Assembly: GCA_963764345.1 (NCBI GenBank)
Contig: CAVXSF010000002.1
Location: forward strand, 62,001-126,000
Reading direction: 5' to 3'
Length of the DNA stretch: 64,000 nucleotides
From: DASQZK01 sp963764345
GTDB lineage: Bacteria > Bacteroidota > Bacteroidia > Bacteroidales > GCA-2748055
Made by a program: the position numbers and the translations under genes. Below the pieces are notes generated by a model that did no database searches, was not told the DNA's origin, and worked only from the letters and a program-made list of their open reading frames with translations. Positions 54,159 through 63,295 of this stretch are shown in pieces (the stretch's first letter is position 1; each line of letters begins with the position of its first letter).

Positions 54159-54194
54159 GATCATTGTCTGCTGTTAACCCGGCAGACAATGATC
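54159..54194. other. Perfect 13-bp inverted repeat between PUL genes
   Basis: GATCATTGTCTGC (54159-54171) and GCAGACAATGATC (54182-54194), loop of 10 bases. No T-tract, so more likely an mRNA-processing or stabilising hairpin or a protein-binding site than a terminator. Confidence 0.7.
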
Positions 54195-54242
54195 TCTTAA
54201 ACTTAGAATCTCTAATCAGTTACTAACTTAAATTTTTACATT

Positions 54243-56136
54243 ATGAAAAAAGTTTACACTTATTTTGCACTGTTTTTCGCACTGTTTGCTTTTGCAAACG
54301 TAGGCGCACAAAACACCTTTTTCCAGGAAACCTTTGGGGAGGGTGATGGCTATTGGAAGGGTGCTGAGAACACATTCTCAAAGTACGACACCCCGGATGC
54401 TTTTAACATTGACTCCATTGAAATTTTAATTCGTAACGGCACACCATCAACTGGTTATGCTGATGCTTCAGGTGGAAACTATGTGGACATGGAAGGCCAC
54501 TATAACTGGAATGGCACCGATCCGAAGCGTGACACATTTTGTTTAAGGTGAACACAGGACGGTATGAGCAACGTTCAGCTTCATTTCGGTCTGTACAATA
54601 ACACCGGATGGTCAGGTATCAGGGCTCATGCTGTAACCATTCAATACAGTACCGATGGAAAGGACTGGACTGATATGGACAAAACCACGGTTCCCAGGAT
54701 ACTTTCCCTGGACCTCAATACTGGGGTTGGGTATCTATTGGCAGAGGTAGCTTCCTTCTTCTAATAATCTGAACATTATGTTCATCAATGCCGGAGACAA
54801 TCCTCATGAATACTTACCTGGATGACATCACTCTTACAGGTGATATCCAAGGATGCCACACTGTCTGATCTCCAGGTAGACGGTACCACGATTGCCAAGT
54901 TCTCGGCCAACACCACCTATTACAGGTATTATGTTCCCGATGGAACAACTGCGGTGCCTGCAGTTACTGCTACAGCCACAGATCCCGAAGCAACGGTTGA
55001 AGTTACGCCGGCTACTTCTGTTCCGGGTTCAACCACTATTACGGTGACAGCTGCCGATGGCGTAACCCAGTGGGTATATACCGTTGAAATCAGGTATCCG
55101 GTAGTGCATGGGTACAGAAACCATTATGCAGGAAACCTTTGGTACAGGAAGTGGTTACTGGATGGGTGCTGCCAGCGATTATACCGATTATACCGGACCG
55201 GAAAGCTGGAGTACGGATACCATTCTGATCAGGAATTCGAATCCATCTACCGGGTATGCCGAGGCATCTGGTGATGCAGCCCTGTACCTTGGTCCCTATT
55301 ATGGAGGCAGCGACACGGTAACCATGATGAATATCAACACCTCAGGTTACAAAGATATTCACATGTCATTCGGTATTTACAACGATACGGGCTGGCCCGG
55401 AATCCGCAATCATACCTTCAATGCTGCTTATTCTACCGATGGCACTACCTGGACACCGATGGACAAGAACTTCATTGTATGCTCCCGATACCTTCCCGGC
55501 AAACAACGTCTGGGCATGGGTTACTCTTGGTGAAGATCTTCCGCCGGCAGAAAACTTTGAGATCATGTTCTGGAATCCCGATGCTAACCATGGATGGCAG
55601 ATCGATGATATCACCCTGACAGCTAATCTGCTTTCGAGTGATGCCACCCTGGCCAATATTACCATTGGCGGTACAGGTCTCACTGGATTCGATGCTGCAA
55701 CCACCACTTATGATGTACAGTGCCCCGGTGGTACGGTTCCGACGATTGATGCCACAGCAACTGATGCCAGCTTCAACGTTCGAGATCAGCCTGCCTGATC
55801 AGGTTCCCGGGAACAGCAACCATCACGGTTACTGCCGAAGACGGTTCACAGCAGGTGTACACCCTTAACCTCATCTTTGCCACCTCGGTTGGGAAATACG
55901 GTGACATTACCCGTATCTATCCAAACCCGGTAGCTGATGTACTTAGGATCAATTCCGTTAATAACCTCAATTCTGTTGAAGTACTTTCCGTATCCGGTAA
56001 AGTCCTGATGAGAACAGACCTGAACGGAGCCAAAGACGTTACACTGAATGTTTCGTCTCTCTCCAATGGACTCTATATCGTCAGAATGACCGATACCGAT
56101 GCTACAACCCACATCACCAGGATTGTAAAAAGATAA
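54243..56136 (+). CDS. T9SS-secreted protein with a duplicated lectin-like module (several frame changes)
   Basis: About 630 residues read across breaks. Signal peptide ends FANVGAQ. Two copies of one module follow: first QETFGEGDGYWKGA ... DDITLTG plus a cadherin-like domain (DATLSDLQVDGTTIAKFSAN), second QETFGTGSGYWMGA ... DDITLTA plus DATLANITIGGTGLTGFDAA. The C-terminus is a T9SS sorting domain (RIYPNPVADVLRINS, VLSVSGKVLMRTDL, NGLYIVRMTDT). Frame changes near 54540, 54700, 54815, 54845, 55110, 55480 and 55790. No catalytic site recognised. As last gene of the PUL it may bind the same glycan at the surface. Confidence 0.75.
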
Positions 56137-56162
56137 TTTCGGTTTATCTGAGTAATGCTTGC

Positions 56163-56197
56163 AAAGGCCGCCTTCTTTCATGAGGGCGGCTTTTTTT
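56163..56197 (+). terminator. Terminator at the end of the PUL
   Basis: GCCGCCTTC, TTTCAT loop, GAGGGCGGC followed by TTTTTTT; one G-U pair in the stem. Confidence 0.9.
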
Positions 56198-57130
56198 ATA
56201 TGTCGGAAGAGAGCTATGAGGAGGGAGAGAACGTCAGGACGAAGATTCCCACAGCTGAATGAGTTAAGAGGCTATGGGTTAAGATGCTATGAGGGGGAAA
56301 TCAGAACGGAGGTTCTCTTGGTTCCATAGCTTCTTCGCATCTTAGCATCTTCACTTCGCCAGAGGACCGGAGCACAGCAAAGGGCTTCGTCATATTTAGG
56401 ATGTCTGTGCTTGAAATGGGGTCCCACCCCCGCCTTCCAAACCCGCCGCCCTTAATGACTTTCACCCCCCAAATCTCAGCGTCCTCCTTTCCACTTTTTG
56501 ACGAAAAGTTATCAACTCACCCGAAATGATGATATCGGTGATGGTTGAAATCGATGTTCATTCAAAGGCACGCCAAGGCGTGCCTCTACGATTGCTTCTA
56601 TATACAACCCCATTTCCTGTCTCCCGTCTCACGTCTCCTGTCTCCGACTTCAATATTCGATATTCAATATTCCTCTCTTCCCTTTCGCCTTTCGCCTTTC
56701 ACCTTTCACCTTTCGCCTTTTTCCCAACATCTTCTTCCCCCCGCTCACCCCTTGATCCCCTGAAAGGGGAAAGCCCAGCCCGCCGCAGCATTTACGAAGT
56801 CCATCTCCTGTCTCCCGTCTCACGTCTCCTGTCTCCGACTTCAATATTCGATATTCAATATTCCTCTCTTCCCTTTCGCCTTTCGCCTTTCACCTTTCAC
56901 CTTTCGCCTTTTTCCCACATCTTCTTCCCCCCGCTCACCCCTTGATCCCCTGAAAGGGGAAAGCCCAGCCCGCCGCAGCATTTACGAAGTCCATCTCCCG
57001 TCTCCTGTCTCCGACTTCAATATTCGATATTCAATATTCGATATTCGGCATTCAATATCCGACATTCAATTTCTAACATCAAACCTCCTAACCCCTAACT
57101 TCCCCCACATTCTTCCCCCCAAAAACTCCG
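56198..57130. repeat. Repeat island 6
   Basis: Begins with degenerate (TTAAGATGCTATGAG)-type and inverted TAGCATCTT motifs (56262-56352), then CCCCCGCCTTCCAAACCCG (56427-56460, again at 63928-63960), a palindrome AGGCACGCC-AA-GGCGTGCCT (56566-56585) whose reverse strand has the CGTAGAG head, and two composite units with 58-base elements at 56737-56794 and 56927-56984, flanked by (CGCCTTTCACC)n, (CTCCCGTCT)n and (ATTCGATATTCAAT)n. Open frames across it are low complexity and not genes. Confidence 0.85.
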
Positions 57131-57199
57131 TAAAACCAAAAAAATTATTATCATTGTAATTCCTCACTAACCAGACTAATTACAAAACTTGAAAAGTAT

Positions 57200-58570
57200 A
57201 TGAGTTCTTCCACTATTGCTCAGAAGCTGGATAAGCTTTATGAATTCGACCGGGAGCCGGTAAGTCAGAATAAACTTCAGAATATCGGTAATTTCCTTGG
57301 AATGTATGCCGGAGAGCACGTGGCAGGTACGGAATTCGTCATCGGTATGCTGTTTGTCGCTCATGGCGTCAGTGTTACCGACATGTTTATCGGCGGATTG
57401 ATCGGTAACATCCTGGCGGTACTGAGCTGGGCGTTCATCACCGCACCCATTGCCGTCAAACTACGTCTGTCTTTGTACTGGCAGCTCAAAAAGATCACAG
57501 GTTCATCACTGGTGTTCATCTATAACATCGTGAATGCCCTCATGTTCTGTTTCCTTGCAGGTGCAATGGTTTCCGTTTCCGCTACGGCCGTCGGTATTCC
57601 TTTCCACATTAAGATGCCTGTGCTCACCGATATTTACCCAAACAGTATCGGATGGGTCGTTACGGTCTTTGCCGTCGGTGCGGTGATCACCACTATGGCT
57701 ATCCTCGGTTTCGACGCCCTGGCACGCTTTGCCAAAGTGTCGGCTCCCTGGATGTTCCTGATTTTTGTAGCTGTGGCTTTTGCTGTGCTACCAGGACTGG
57801 GTGTGCATCTCGGATCGCACAACTTCTGGCAGGTGGCACATGACAAGATATGGACCGGCCAGGCACTGCCCGGGCAGGCACAGTTTACGATATGGCACGT
57901 TATTTTCTTCACGTGGCTGGCTAACGCGGCGATGCACCTGGGTATGTCTGACCTTTCGATTTTCAGGTATGCCAAAAAATGGTATTACGGTTTCTCATCC
58001 GCTGTCGGCATGTTCCTTGGCCATTATATCGCATGGATAGCCTCTGGTATCCTCTATGCCGCTTTCCACAGTGATGCTCCCGGCGTATCAGCTTTCCAGG
58101 CTGCAGGTCTTGCCGGAGCCGTAACTGTCGTTATCGCAGGATGGACAACAGCCAACCCGACACTTTACCGTGCCGGACTTGCCCTCCAGGTAGCCTCACC
58201 CAACTGGCAACGCTGGAAAGTGACCCTTTTTGCCGGACTGATCACCACGCTGGCAGCACTCTTCCCGGCACTGGTCATGAGACTTCTGGATTTTGTCGCC
58301 CTTTACGGACTTATCCTTATCCCGATGGGAGGCGTGATCTTCGCCGACTATTACCTCCTGCCCAAAATGAATATGCAGTCCTTTTACGCGGAGGCGAAAG
58401 GCATCAGTTTTAACCTGGCAGCGGGCTTTACATGGTTCCTGTTGCTGGCGGCCGCCCTCTTTGCCAATCTGTATTTTCACGTGGACTTGTTCTTCCTTCC
58501 GGTACCCACCTGGATCCTTTCCATCATTCTTTATGTTGCACTAAGTAAATTATATCAGAAAAATGTTTGA
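57200..58570 (+). CDS. NCS1-family permease (CodB-like)
   Basis: 456 residues, about 12 membrane segments, an inner-membrane symporter of the nucleobase:cation symporter-1 family (cytosine, hydantoin, thiamine precursor and related substrates). Start MSSSTIAQKLDKLYEFDREPVSQ matches the family N-terminal soluble part; NFLGMYAGEHVAGTEFVIGM replaces the usual TM1 motif and WTTANPTLYRAGLALQV is the conserved TM8 segment. Substrate cannot be assigned. It is followed by an overlapping small membrane protein. The neighbourhood of sugar-phosphate genes suggests import of a nucleoside- or polyol-like compound, but this is weak. Confidence 0.88.
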   Translation: MSSSTIAQKLDKLYEFDREPVSQNKLQNIGNFLGMYAGEHVAGTEFVIGMLFVAHGVSVTDMFIGGLIGNILAVLSWAFITAPIAVKLRLSLYWQLKKITGSSLVFIYNIVNALMFCFLAGAMVSVSATAVGIPFHIKMPVLTDIYPNSIGWVVTVFAVGAVITTMAILGFDALARFAKVSAPWMFLIFVAVAFAVLPGLGVHLGSHNFWQVAHDKIWTGQALPGQAQFTIWHVIFFTWLANAAMHLGMSDLSIFRYAKKWYYGFSSAVGMFLGHYIAWIASGILYAAFHSDAPGVSAFQAAGLAGAVTVVIAGWTTANPTLYRAGLALQVASPNWQRWKVTLFAGLITTLAALFPALVMRLLDFVALYGLILIPMGGVIFADYYLLPKMNMQSFYAEAKGISFNLAAGFTWFLLLAAALFANLYFHVDLFFLPVPTWILSIILYVALSKLYQKNV

Positions 58571-58766
58571 AAACAATATCATATTAAAAATTACCATCCG
58601 TGTACTGGCCGTCATTGGCCTGATCCTGACCATTCTGCCCTCACTGCTGCACTTCAGCGGAGTTATAGAGATGGATACGATGAAAACCTGGATGGCCATC
58701 GGCATGTTCATCTGGTTCTTAACGGGTTCATTCTGGCTTGGGAAGAAGACGAAGGAAGGGGTGTAA
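58563..58766 (+). CDS. Small two-helix membrane protein
   Basis: 67 residues overlapping the permease gene by eight bases, so translationally coupled. Two hydrophobic helices (ITIRVLAVIGLILTILPSLL and TWMAIGMFIWFLTGSFWLG) joined by a short polar loop, ending KKTKEGV. No family recognised. A permease-associated accessory subunit is a reasonable guess, based only on the overlap. Confidence 0.7.
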   Translation: MFENNIILKITIRVLAVIGLILTILPSLLHFSGVIEMDTMKTWMAIGMFIWFLTGSFWLGKKTKEGV

Positions 58767-58917
58767 GAAATCAGGAGTTTTGGAATTGCTTACCAATGGG
58801 ATATTCATTGGAAATTCCCATCCTGATGTAAGGAATAACGTCTTTCCTTATATCCCGTTGATATCATAGATTTGAACATTTTGAACAGATGATGAACCTG
58901 ATGCCGTACTTTTCCAC

Positions 58918-58953
58918 ATAAAAAAGACCCGTGATCAACGTCCCGGGTCTTCA
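58918..58953 (-). terminator. Terminator of the dehydrogenase gene
   Basis: On the minus strand AAGACCCG, loop, CGGGTCTT then TTTT (arms about 58945-58952 and 58923-58930). Confidence 0.85.
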
Positions 58954-58985
58954 GCCTTTCAGAGGCAGGTATGGTGAAATTCCTT

Positions 58986-60023
58986 TTAATCAAAATCGAT
59001 CATTGCCTTCATCACGCCATCCTTGTATTCCGTCACCAGGTCGAAAGCGGCCTTGGTGTCATCGAATTTGTAACGGTGAGTGGGCATGAGGCTGACGTCG
59101 ACCTTGCCGTTTTCCATCATCTCCAGTGACTTTTCCACGCAGTTGTTTTGCCGGCGGACGTTGCGAACGGTGATTTCCTTGTGACGCATCTTGTCGACGC
59201 TGAACGACCAGCGGTCGAATTCGGGGATTCCGATGATCATCAGTTTACCGCCGGGTTTCAGCATGTCGATAGCCTGATCCACGGCTTCCTGCTGACCGCA
59301 ACATTCGAAGACAACATCCAGAAGGAGGGGTTCGGCAGCGGCTACTTCCGCAACCACATCGGTCTTATCCGGATTGCCGGTCCAGTGAGCGCCTGATTTT
59401 TTAGCGAGTTCCAGCCTGTCGCCGATCTTGTCAGTGACATAAACTTTCCCGGCCCCTTCGGCCAGGGCAGGGAGGAGGACACTCATGCCGATGGGACCGA
59501 AGCCCAGGATACCTACTTTTGCATCTTTCATGGGGATGGATTCCTGAACAGCATAAACACCGATGGACAAAGGCTCAGAGATGGCAGCCTGGTCATAACT
59601 CAGTTTATTTGAAATGGGGATGCAGCTTTGCTCAGGCATCACGATATATTCGGAAAGACAACCGTCGGCCTGTCCCGGGCATCCCAGGAACTTCAGCTTA
59701 CGACAGGTGTGCGGTCGCCCTGCCAGGCACTGGTCACAAACCCCACAGGGCATTGCCGGTTCGATTGCAATGCGGTCACCTGGTTTTACACTTTTTACGG
59801 CATCGCCAACTTTCACTACTTCACCGGCACCTTCATGGCCAACCGGGAAAGGGTACTGAACCACCTGCGATCCGATTTTTCCTGTGGTATAATAGTGAAC
59901 ATCGGAACCGCAGACGCCGAGGGTCTTCATTTTGATTAATACGTCTGTGTCATTAACGATCATGGGATCAGGGACTTGTTTCATTTCCATCTGCCTGATC
60001 CCGGTCAACATCATTGCTTTCAT
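58986..60023 (-). CDS. Zinc-dependent polyol/sugar dehydrogenase (MDR family, sorbitol or xylitol dehydrogenase-like)
   Basis: 345-residue cytoplasmic NAD(P)-dependent medium-chain dehydrogenase that oxidises a polyol or sugar acid to the keto form. Catalytic zinc ligands: Cys38 (LGVCGSDVHYY), His63-Glu64 (PVGHEGAGEV) and Glu150. Structural zinc lobe: Cys93, Cys96, Cys99 and Cys107 (CGVCDQCLAGRPHTC). Nucleotide site GILGFGPIGMSVLL. The sequence around VHYYTTGKIG is typical of sorbitol/xylitol dehydrogenases. It is divergent from the transaldolase operon, so it probably feeds the same pathway. Confidence 0.92.
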   Translation of the reverse strand: MKAMMLTGIRQMEMKQVPDPMIVNDTDVLIKMKTLGVCGSDVHYYTTGKIGSQVVQYPFPVGHEGAGEVVKVGDAVKSVKPGDRIAIEPAMPCGVCDQCLAGRPHTCRKLKFLGCPGQADGCLSEYIVMPEQSCIPISNKLSYDQAAISEPLSIGVYAVQESIPMKDAKVGILGFGPIGMSVLLPALAEGAGKVYVTDKIGDRLELAKKSGAHWTGNPDKTDVVAEVAAAEPLLLDVVFECCGQQEAVDQAIDMLKPGGKLMIIGIPEFDRWSFSVDKMRHKEITVRNVRRQNNCVEKSLEMMENGKVDVSLMPTHRYKFDDTKAAFDLVTEYKDGVMKAMIDFD

Positions 60024-60109
60024 AGTCTATCCGGGGTTTTATAATTTAAAAACATAAAGATAATTCATTGCACTGATAAATAACCAACAGCCGTTTTTAA
60101 AATAATGTT

Positions 60110-60117
60110 TAAATTTG
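60110..60117 (+). promoter_or_regulatory. Probable -7 promoter element of the transaldolase operon
   Basis: TAAATTTG, a match to TAnnTTTG. It supports the start of the transaldolase at 60219, because it would otherwise lie inside the coding sequence. The -33 element is not clear. Confidence 0.5.
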
Positions 60118-60218
60118 AGGCCATAATTCCGGCAGTCGTTTGCCAGTTCATTTCATTCATGCTGATTGTAAAGTATGATCAGTTCCGGAAAATATATTCA
60201 GAAAAAGACACACTGTCC

Positions 60219-61175
60219 ATGAACCTGCTTGAACAACTTAAACAATTCACCACTGTGGTCGCCGATACGGGTGATTTTGCCGGCATCAGGGCATTTAAAC
60301 CACAGGATGCCACTACCAACCCGTCACTGCTTTATGCAGCAGCGCAAAAAGACGAATACCATCATCTGGTTTCGGAGGCTGTGGCTTACGGTAAAAGGTC
60401 ATCGTCTGACCGGGACAGGCAGGTGGATGAGACCATCGACCGGCTGGCGGTTAATTTCGGGATGGAGATCCTGAAGATCGTTCCCGGAAGGGTTTCCACG
60501 GAGGTTGATGCCAGCTTGTCGTTTGATACCGGAAAAACCCTGCAGAAAGCCCGTAAACTGATCTCGATGTATGAAGAAAACGGCATCGACCGGAAACGCA
60601 TTCTCATTAAGGTGGCCAGTACCTGGGAGGGAATAAAGGCCGCAGAGATCCTTGAGAAGGAAGGGATCCACTGTAACCTGACCCTGTTGTTCAGCAAAGC
60701 CCAGGCGATTGCCTGTGCCGATGCCGGCGTTCAGCTGATCTCTCCCTTCGTCGGCCGTATTTACGACTGGTACCGGAAGGAGAGGGGAGTGGATCATATT
60801 CCTCCGGATGAAGATCCCGGTGTGCAGTCGGTGCATTTCATCTATAACTATTATAAGAAGTTCGGCTACCGCACTGAAGTGATGGGTGCAAGCTTCCGGA
60901 ATAGCGGGCAGATCATGGCGCTGGCAGGATGCGATCTTCTAACCATCTCACCGTCGCTCCTATCGGAGCTGTCTGGAACGGAGGGTATACTCGAAAGGAA
61001 GCTGAATGGGGTTTCAGCTGTAAAAGCCGAACTTGAAGAAATTCACCCTGATGAAGCCGCCTTCAGATGGATGCATAATGAAGACGCCATGGCTACCGAA
61101 AAACTTGCAGAAGGAATCCGGAAATTCAACGGAGACCTGCTAAGTCTTAAAAAATTAATCGTGTCCATGTTTTAA
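60219..61175 (+). CDS. tal: Transaldolase, class I (TalB type)
   Basis: 318 residues from the ATG at 60219 (MNLLEQLKQFTTVVADTGDF); an upstream ATG at 60105 would add 38 unconserved residues and cover the promoter. It transfers a dihydroxyacetone unit from sedoheptulose-7-phosphate to glyceraldehyde-3-phosphate in the non-oxidative pentose phosphate pathway. Schiff-base Lys131 in RILIKVASTWEGI aligns with Lys132 of the E. coli enzyme; other motifs are KPQDATTNPSLL, VSTEVDASLSFDT and NLTLLFSKAQA. First gene of a four-gene operon. Confidence 0.96.
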   Translation: MNLLEQLKQFTTVVADTGDFAGIRAFKPQDATTNPSLLYAAAQKDEYHHLVSEAVAYGKRSSSDRDRQVDETIDRLAVNFGMEILKIVPGRVSTEVDASLSFDTGKTLQKARKLISMYEENGIDRKRILIKVASTWEGIKAAEILEKEGIHCNLTLLFSKAQAIACADAGVQLISPFVGRIYDWYRKERGVDHIPPDEDPGVQSVHFIYNYYKKFGYRTEVMGASFRNSGQIMALAGCDLLTISPSLLSELSGTEGILERKLNGVSAVKAELEEIHPDEAAFRWMHNEDAMATEKLAEGIRKFNGDLLSLKKLIVSMF

Positions 61176-61193
61176 TATTTATAACCGAAATTT

Positions 61194-61811
61194 ATGATCC
61201 AGGAAATTGAAGATCTGTTACGAAAGGAAGCTGAAGCTATCATGCATATCCCAGCCACAGACGATTTTGTAAGAGCTGTTGACATCATTTACGAGTGTGT
61301 ACATGTGAATAAAGGCCGGGTCATTGCCAGCGGTATGGGCAAAGCCGGACAGATCGCCGAAAATATTGCCACCACTTTCAGCTCGACCGGAACGCCGGCT
61401 ACCTTCCTTCATCCCAGTGAAGCCCAACACGGAGATCTTGGAGTGATGCGGGAAAACGATGTATTGCTGGTGCTTTCAAATTCAGGCCGTACCAGGGAGA
61501 TCGTCGAACTGGTATCGCTTACCCATAACCTCTATGACAGTATCCCTGTCATCGTCATCACCGGCAACCCGGAAGGTAATCTGCCTCTTATCGCCGACCT
61601 GACTATCTACACCGGCAATCCGCAGGAAGTTTGTCCCCTCGGTCTGACCCCGACCACCTCAACCACAACGATGACCGTTATTGGCGATGTCCTGGTGGTT
61701 TTACTGATGAAGAAGATCAAATTTTCAGCCATCGATTATGCAAAACGTCACCACGGCGGGTATTTAGGCGATAAATCCAGAAACCAGGCAAACGATCATG
61801 AGAATCCTTAA
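61194..61811 (+). CDS. SIS-domain sugar phosphate isomerase (KdsD/HxlB-like, no CBS domains)
   Basis: 205 residues consisting of one SIS domain. VIASGMGKAGQIAENIAT, TPATFLHPSEAQHGDLGV and VLSNSGRTREIVEL are very close to the arabinose-5-phosphate isomerases (KdsD, GutQ), which, however, carry two CBS domains after the SIS domain; here they are absent and the gene ends with a basic tail. Length is closer to 6-phospho-3-hexuloisomerase. It should interconvert a ketose and aldose phosphate or two ketose phosphates. Overlaps the next gene by 14 bases and follows tal after 18 bases. Confidence 0.88.
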   Translation: MIQEIEDLLRKEAEAIMHIPATDDFVRAVDIIYECVHVNKGRVIASGMGKAGQIAENIATTFSSTGTPATFLHPSEAQHGDLGVMRENDVLLVLSNSGRTREIVELVSLTHNLYDSIPVIVITGNPEGNLPLIADLTIYTGNPQEVCPLGLTPTTSTTTMTVIGDVLVVLLMKKIKFSAIDYAKRHHGGYLGDKSRNQANDHENP

Positions 61812-62340
61812 AGAACAATCGGCCGGACTCATCATTGATGTGCAGGAGAAACTTTTCCCGCATATTCAAGAGCATGAGCTGTTGGCCCGGAATACGGGCA
61901 TACTTATCGAAGGGCTTAAAATCCTGAATGTTCCCCTCCTGGTCACCGAGCAGTATCCCAAAGGTCTGGGTTTTACCATCCCGGAGATCAAAACCGCACT
62001 GGCCTCACCGGAGCCTTATGAGAAATTATCCTTTTCATGTTGTGACGATCCTGAAATAATGGTGGAGCTGAACAATCTCGACAGGAAGAATATCATCATT
62101 GCCGGGATCGAGGCTCATGTCTGTGTTTTACAGACGGCAGTTGATCTGCTGGAAAACGGATTTCAGCCGGTGGTTATCGAAGACTGCGTCTCGTCGCGGA
62201 AAGCCGGCGATAAGGCCGTCGCTATCCAAAGAATGAGGAAAGAAGGAGTGGTGATCAGTACCGTTGAATCTATCTTATTCGAACTTGCCCGGGTGAGCGG
62301 GACGGAACAATTTAAAGCTATTTCGCGCCTGGTAAAATAA
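61798..62340 (+). CDS. Isochorismatase-family cysteine hydrolase
   Basis: 180 residues. Catalytic triad of the family is visible: Asp14 (AGLIIDVQEK), Lys76 (PYEKLSFS) and Cys109 (GIEAHVCVLQTA). Members hydrolyse amides or vinyl ethers (nicotinamide, N-carbamoyl compounds, isochorismate); the true substrate here is unknown. It sits in the middle of a sugar-phosphate operon with overlapping reading frames, which is an unusual partner set and may hint at an amidated or nucleoside-derived substrate. Confidence 0.9.
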   Translation: MRILKEQSAGLIIDVQEKLFPHIQEHELLARNTGILIEGLKILNVPLLVTEQYPKGLGFTIPEIKTALASPEPYEKLSFSCCDDPEIMVELNNLDRKNIIIAGIEAHVCVLQTAVDLLENGFQPVVIEDCVSSRKAGDKAVAIQRMRKEGVVISTVESILFELARVSGTEQFKAISRLVK

Positions 62341-62349
62341 TGATTATCT

Positions 62350-63285
62350 ATGTCCAGAGTATTTGCTGTTGGAGAAACCCTCCTCGATGTTATATTCAGA
62401 AACGACCAACCCGTGTCAGCTACACCGGGTGGTTCGATGCTTAACACCGCGGTGAGCCTGGGTCGCCTGGGTGCAGATGTGTATTTCGTGAGTGATTACG
62501 GACAAGACCATGTCGGGAAGATGATTGACACATTTCTCACGAAAAGTGGGGTTAAAACCGATTATGTTCAGCGCTATGAGCAGCATAAGTCAGGACTCGC
62601 CCTGGCTTTCCTGGACGAAAATAACGATGCGGCTTACCAGTTTTATAAGGACTTCCCGGAAAAAAGGATGGAGGACATCGTCATCCCGTTCAGTAAGGAT
62701 GACCTCCTGCTTTTTGGTAGTTTCTTCGCACTGACCGATAATGTCAGGGAAGCACTGAAGCGTTTTCTGGTCGCTGCACGGCAGGCAGGAAGCATCATCA
62801 TGTATGATCCGAATTTCAGGAAAGCCCATCTGCACGAGTTGGACAGGCTAAGGCCCATGATCCTGGAGAACATGCAGTATGCCGATATCGTGAGAGGTTC
62901 CAATGAGGATTTTGAAGTGATCTTCGGCACTACCGGCGCAGCAAAGGCCTGGGAGGAAGTAAGGAATGCCGGTTGTAAAGGACTGTTTTACACTGAAAAC
63001 AAGAATGGCGTAGAAATTCTGACACCGGACTATGCCTTTCACCTCGATGTTCCTCAAATCGAAACCGTAAGCACTATTGGTGCCGGTGATAATTTCAATG
63101 CCGGCATTCTCTGGACGTTTCTGCAACAGGACAGCCTTCATGCCGCATCTCAGATTCCAGGTCCGGTATGGCAGCAGGCAGGTAAGAACGGCATCGCCTT
63201 CTCATCTGATGTTTGCCGGCATTATGAGAATTATATCTCGGAGGCGTTTGCAGCGGAGATGCAGGGAGTGAAAGGTGAGGAATGA
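62350..63285 (+). CDS. PfkB-family carbohydrate kinase (fructokinase-like)
   Basis: 311-residue ribokinase-type kinase. N-terminal motif GETLLDVIFRN, sugar-binding PGGSMLNTAVSLGRLGADV, Asp-Pro-Asn in MYDPNFRKAH, and the catalytic base Asp247 in STIGAGDNFNAGI. It phosphorylates a sugar or nucleoside; ketohexose is the most likely by similarity, as the last step before the isomerase and transaldolase. Starts 9 bases after the hydrolase stop. Last gene of the operon; repeat island 7 follows. Confidence 0.92.
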   Translation: MSRVFAVGETLLDVIFRNDQPVSATPGGSMLNTAVSLGRLGADVYFVSDYGQDHVGKMIDTFLTKSGVKTDYVQRYEQHKSGLALAFLDENNDAAYQFYKDFPEKRMEDIVIPFSKDDLLLFGSFFALTDNVREALKRFLVAARQAGSIIMYDPNFRKAHLHELDRLRPMILENMQYADIVRGSNEDFEVIFGTTGAAKAWEEVRNAGCKGLFYTENKNGVEILTPDYAFHLDVPQIETVSTIGAGDNFNAGILWTFLQQDSLHAASQIPGPVWQQAGKNGIAFSSDVCRHYENYISEAFAAEMQGVKGEE

Positions 63286-63295
63286 GGATTTTGGA

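Noticed and set aside
56526..56945. Open frames across repeat island 6
   Set aside because: Same low-complexity pattern; they exist only because the tandem units lack stops.
60105..60218. N-terminal extension of transaldolase
   Set aside because: Unlike the family, and the likely promoter element TAAATTTG lies within it.
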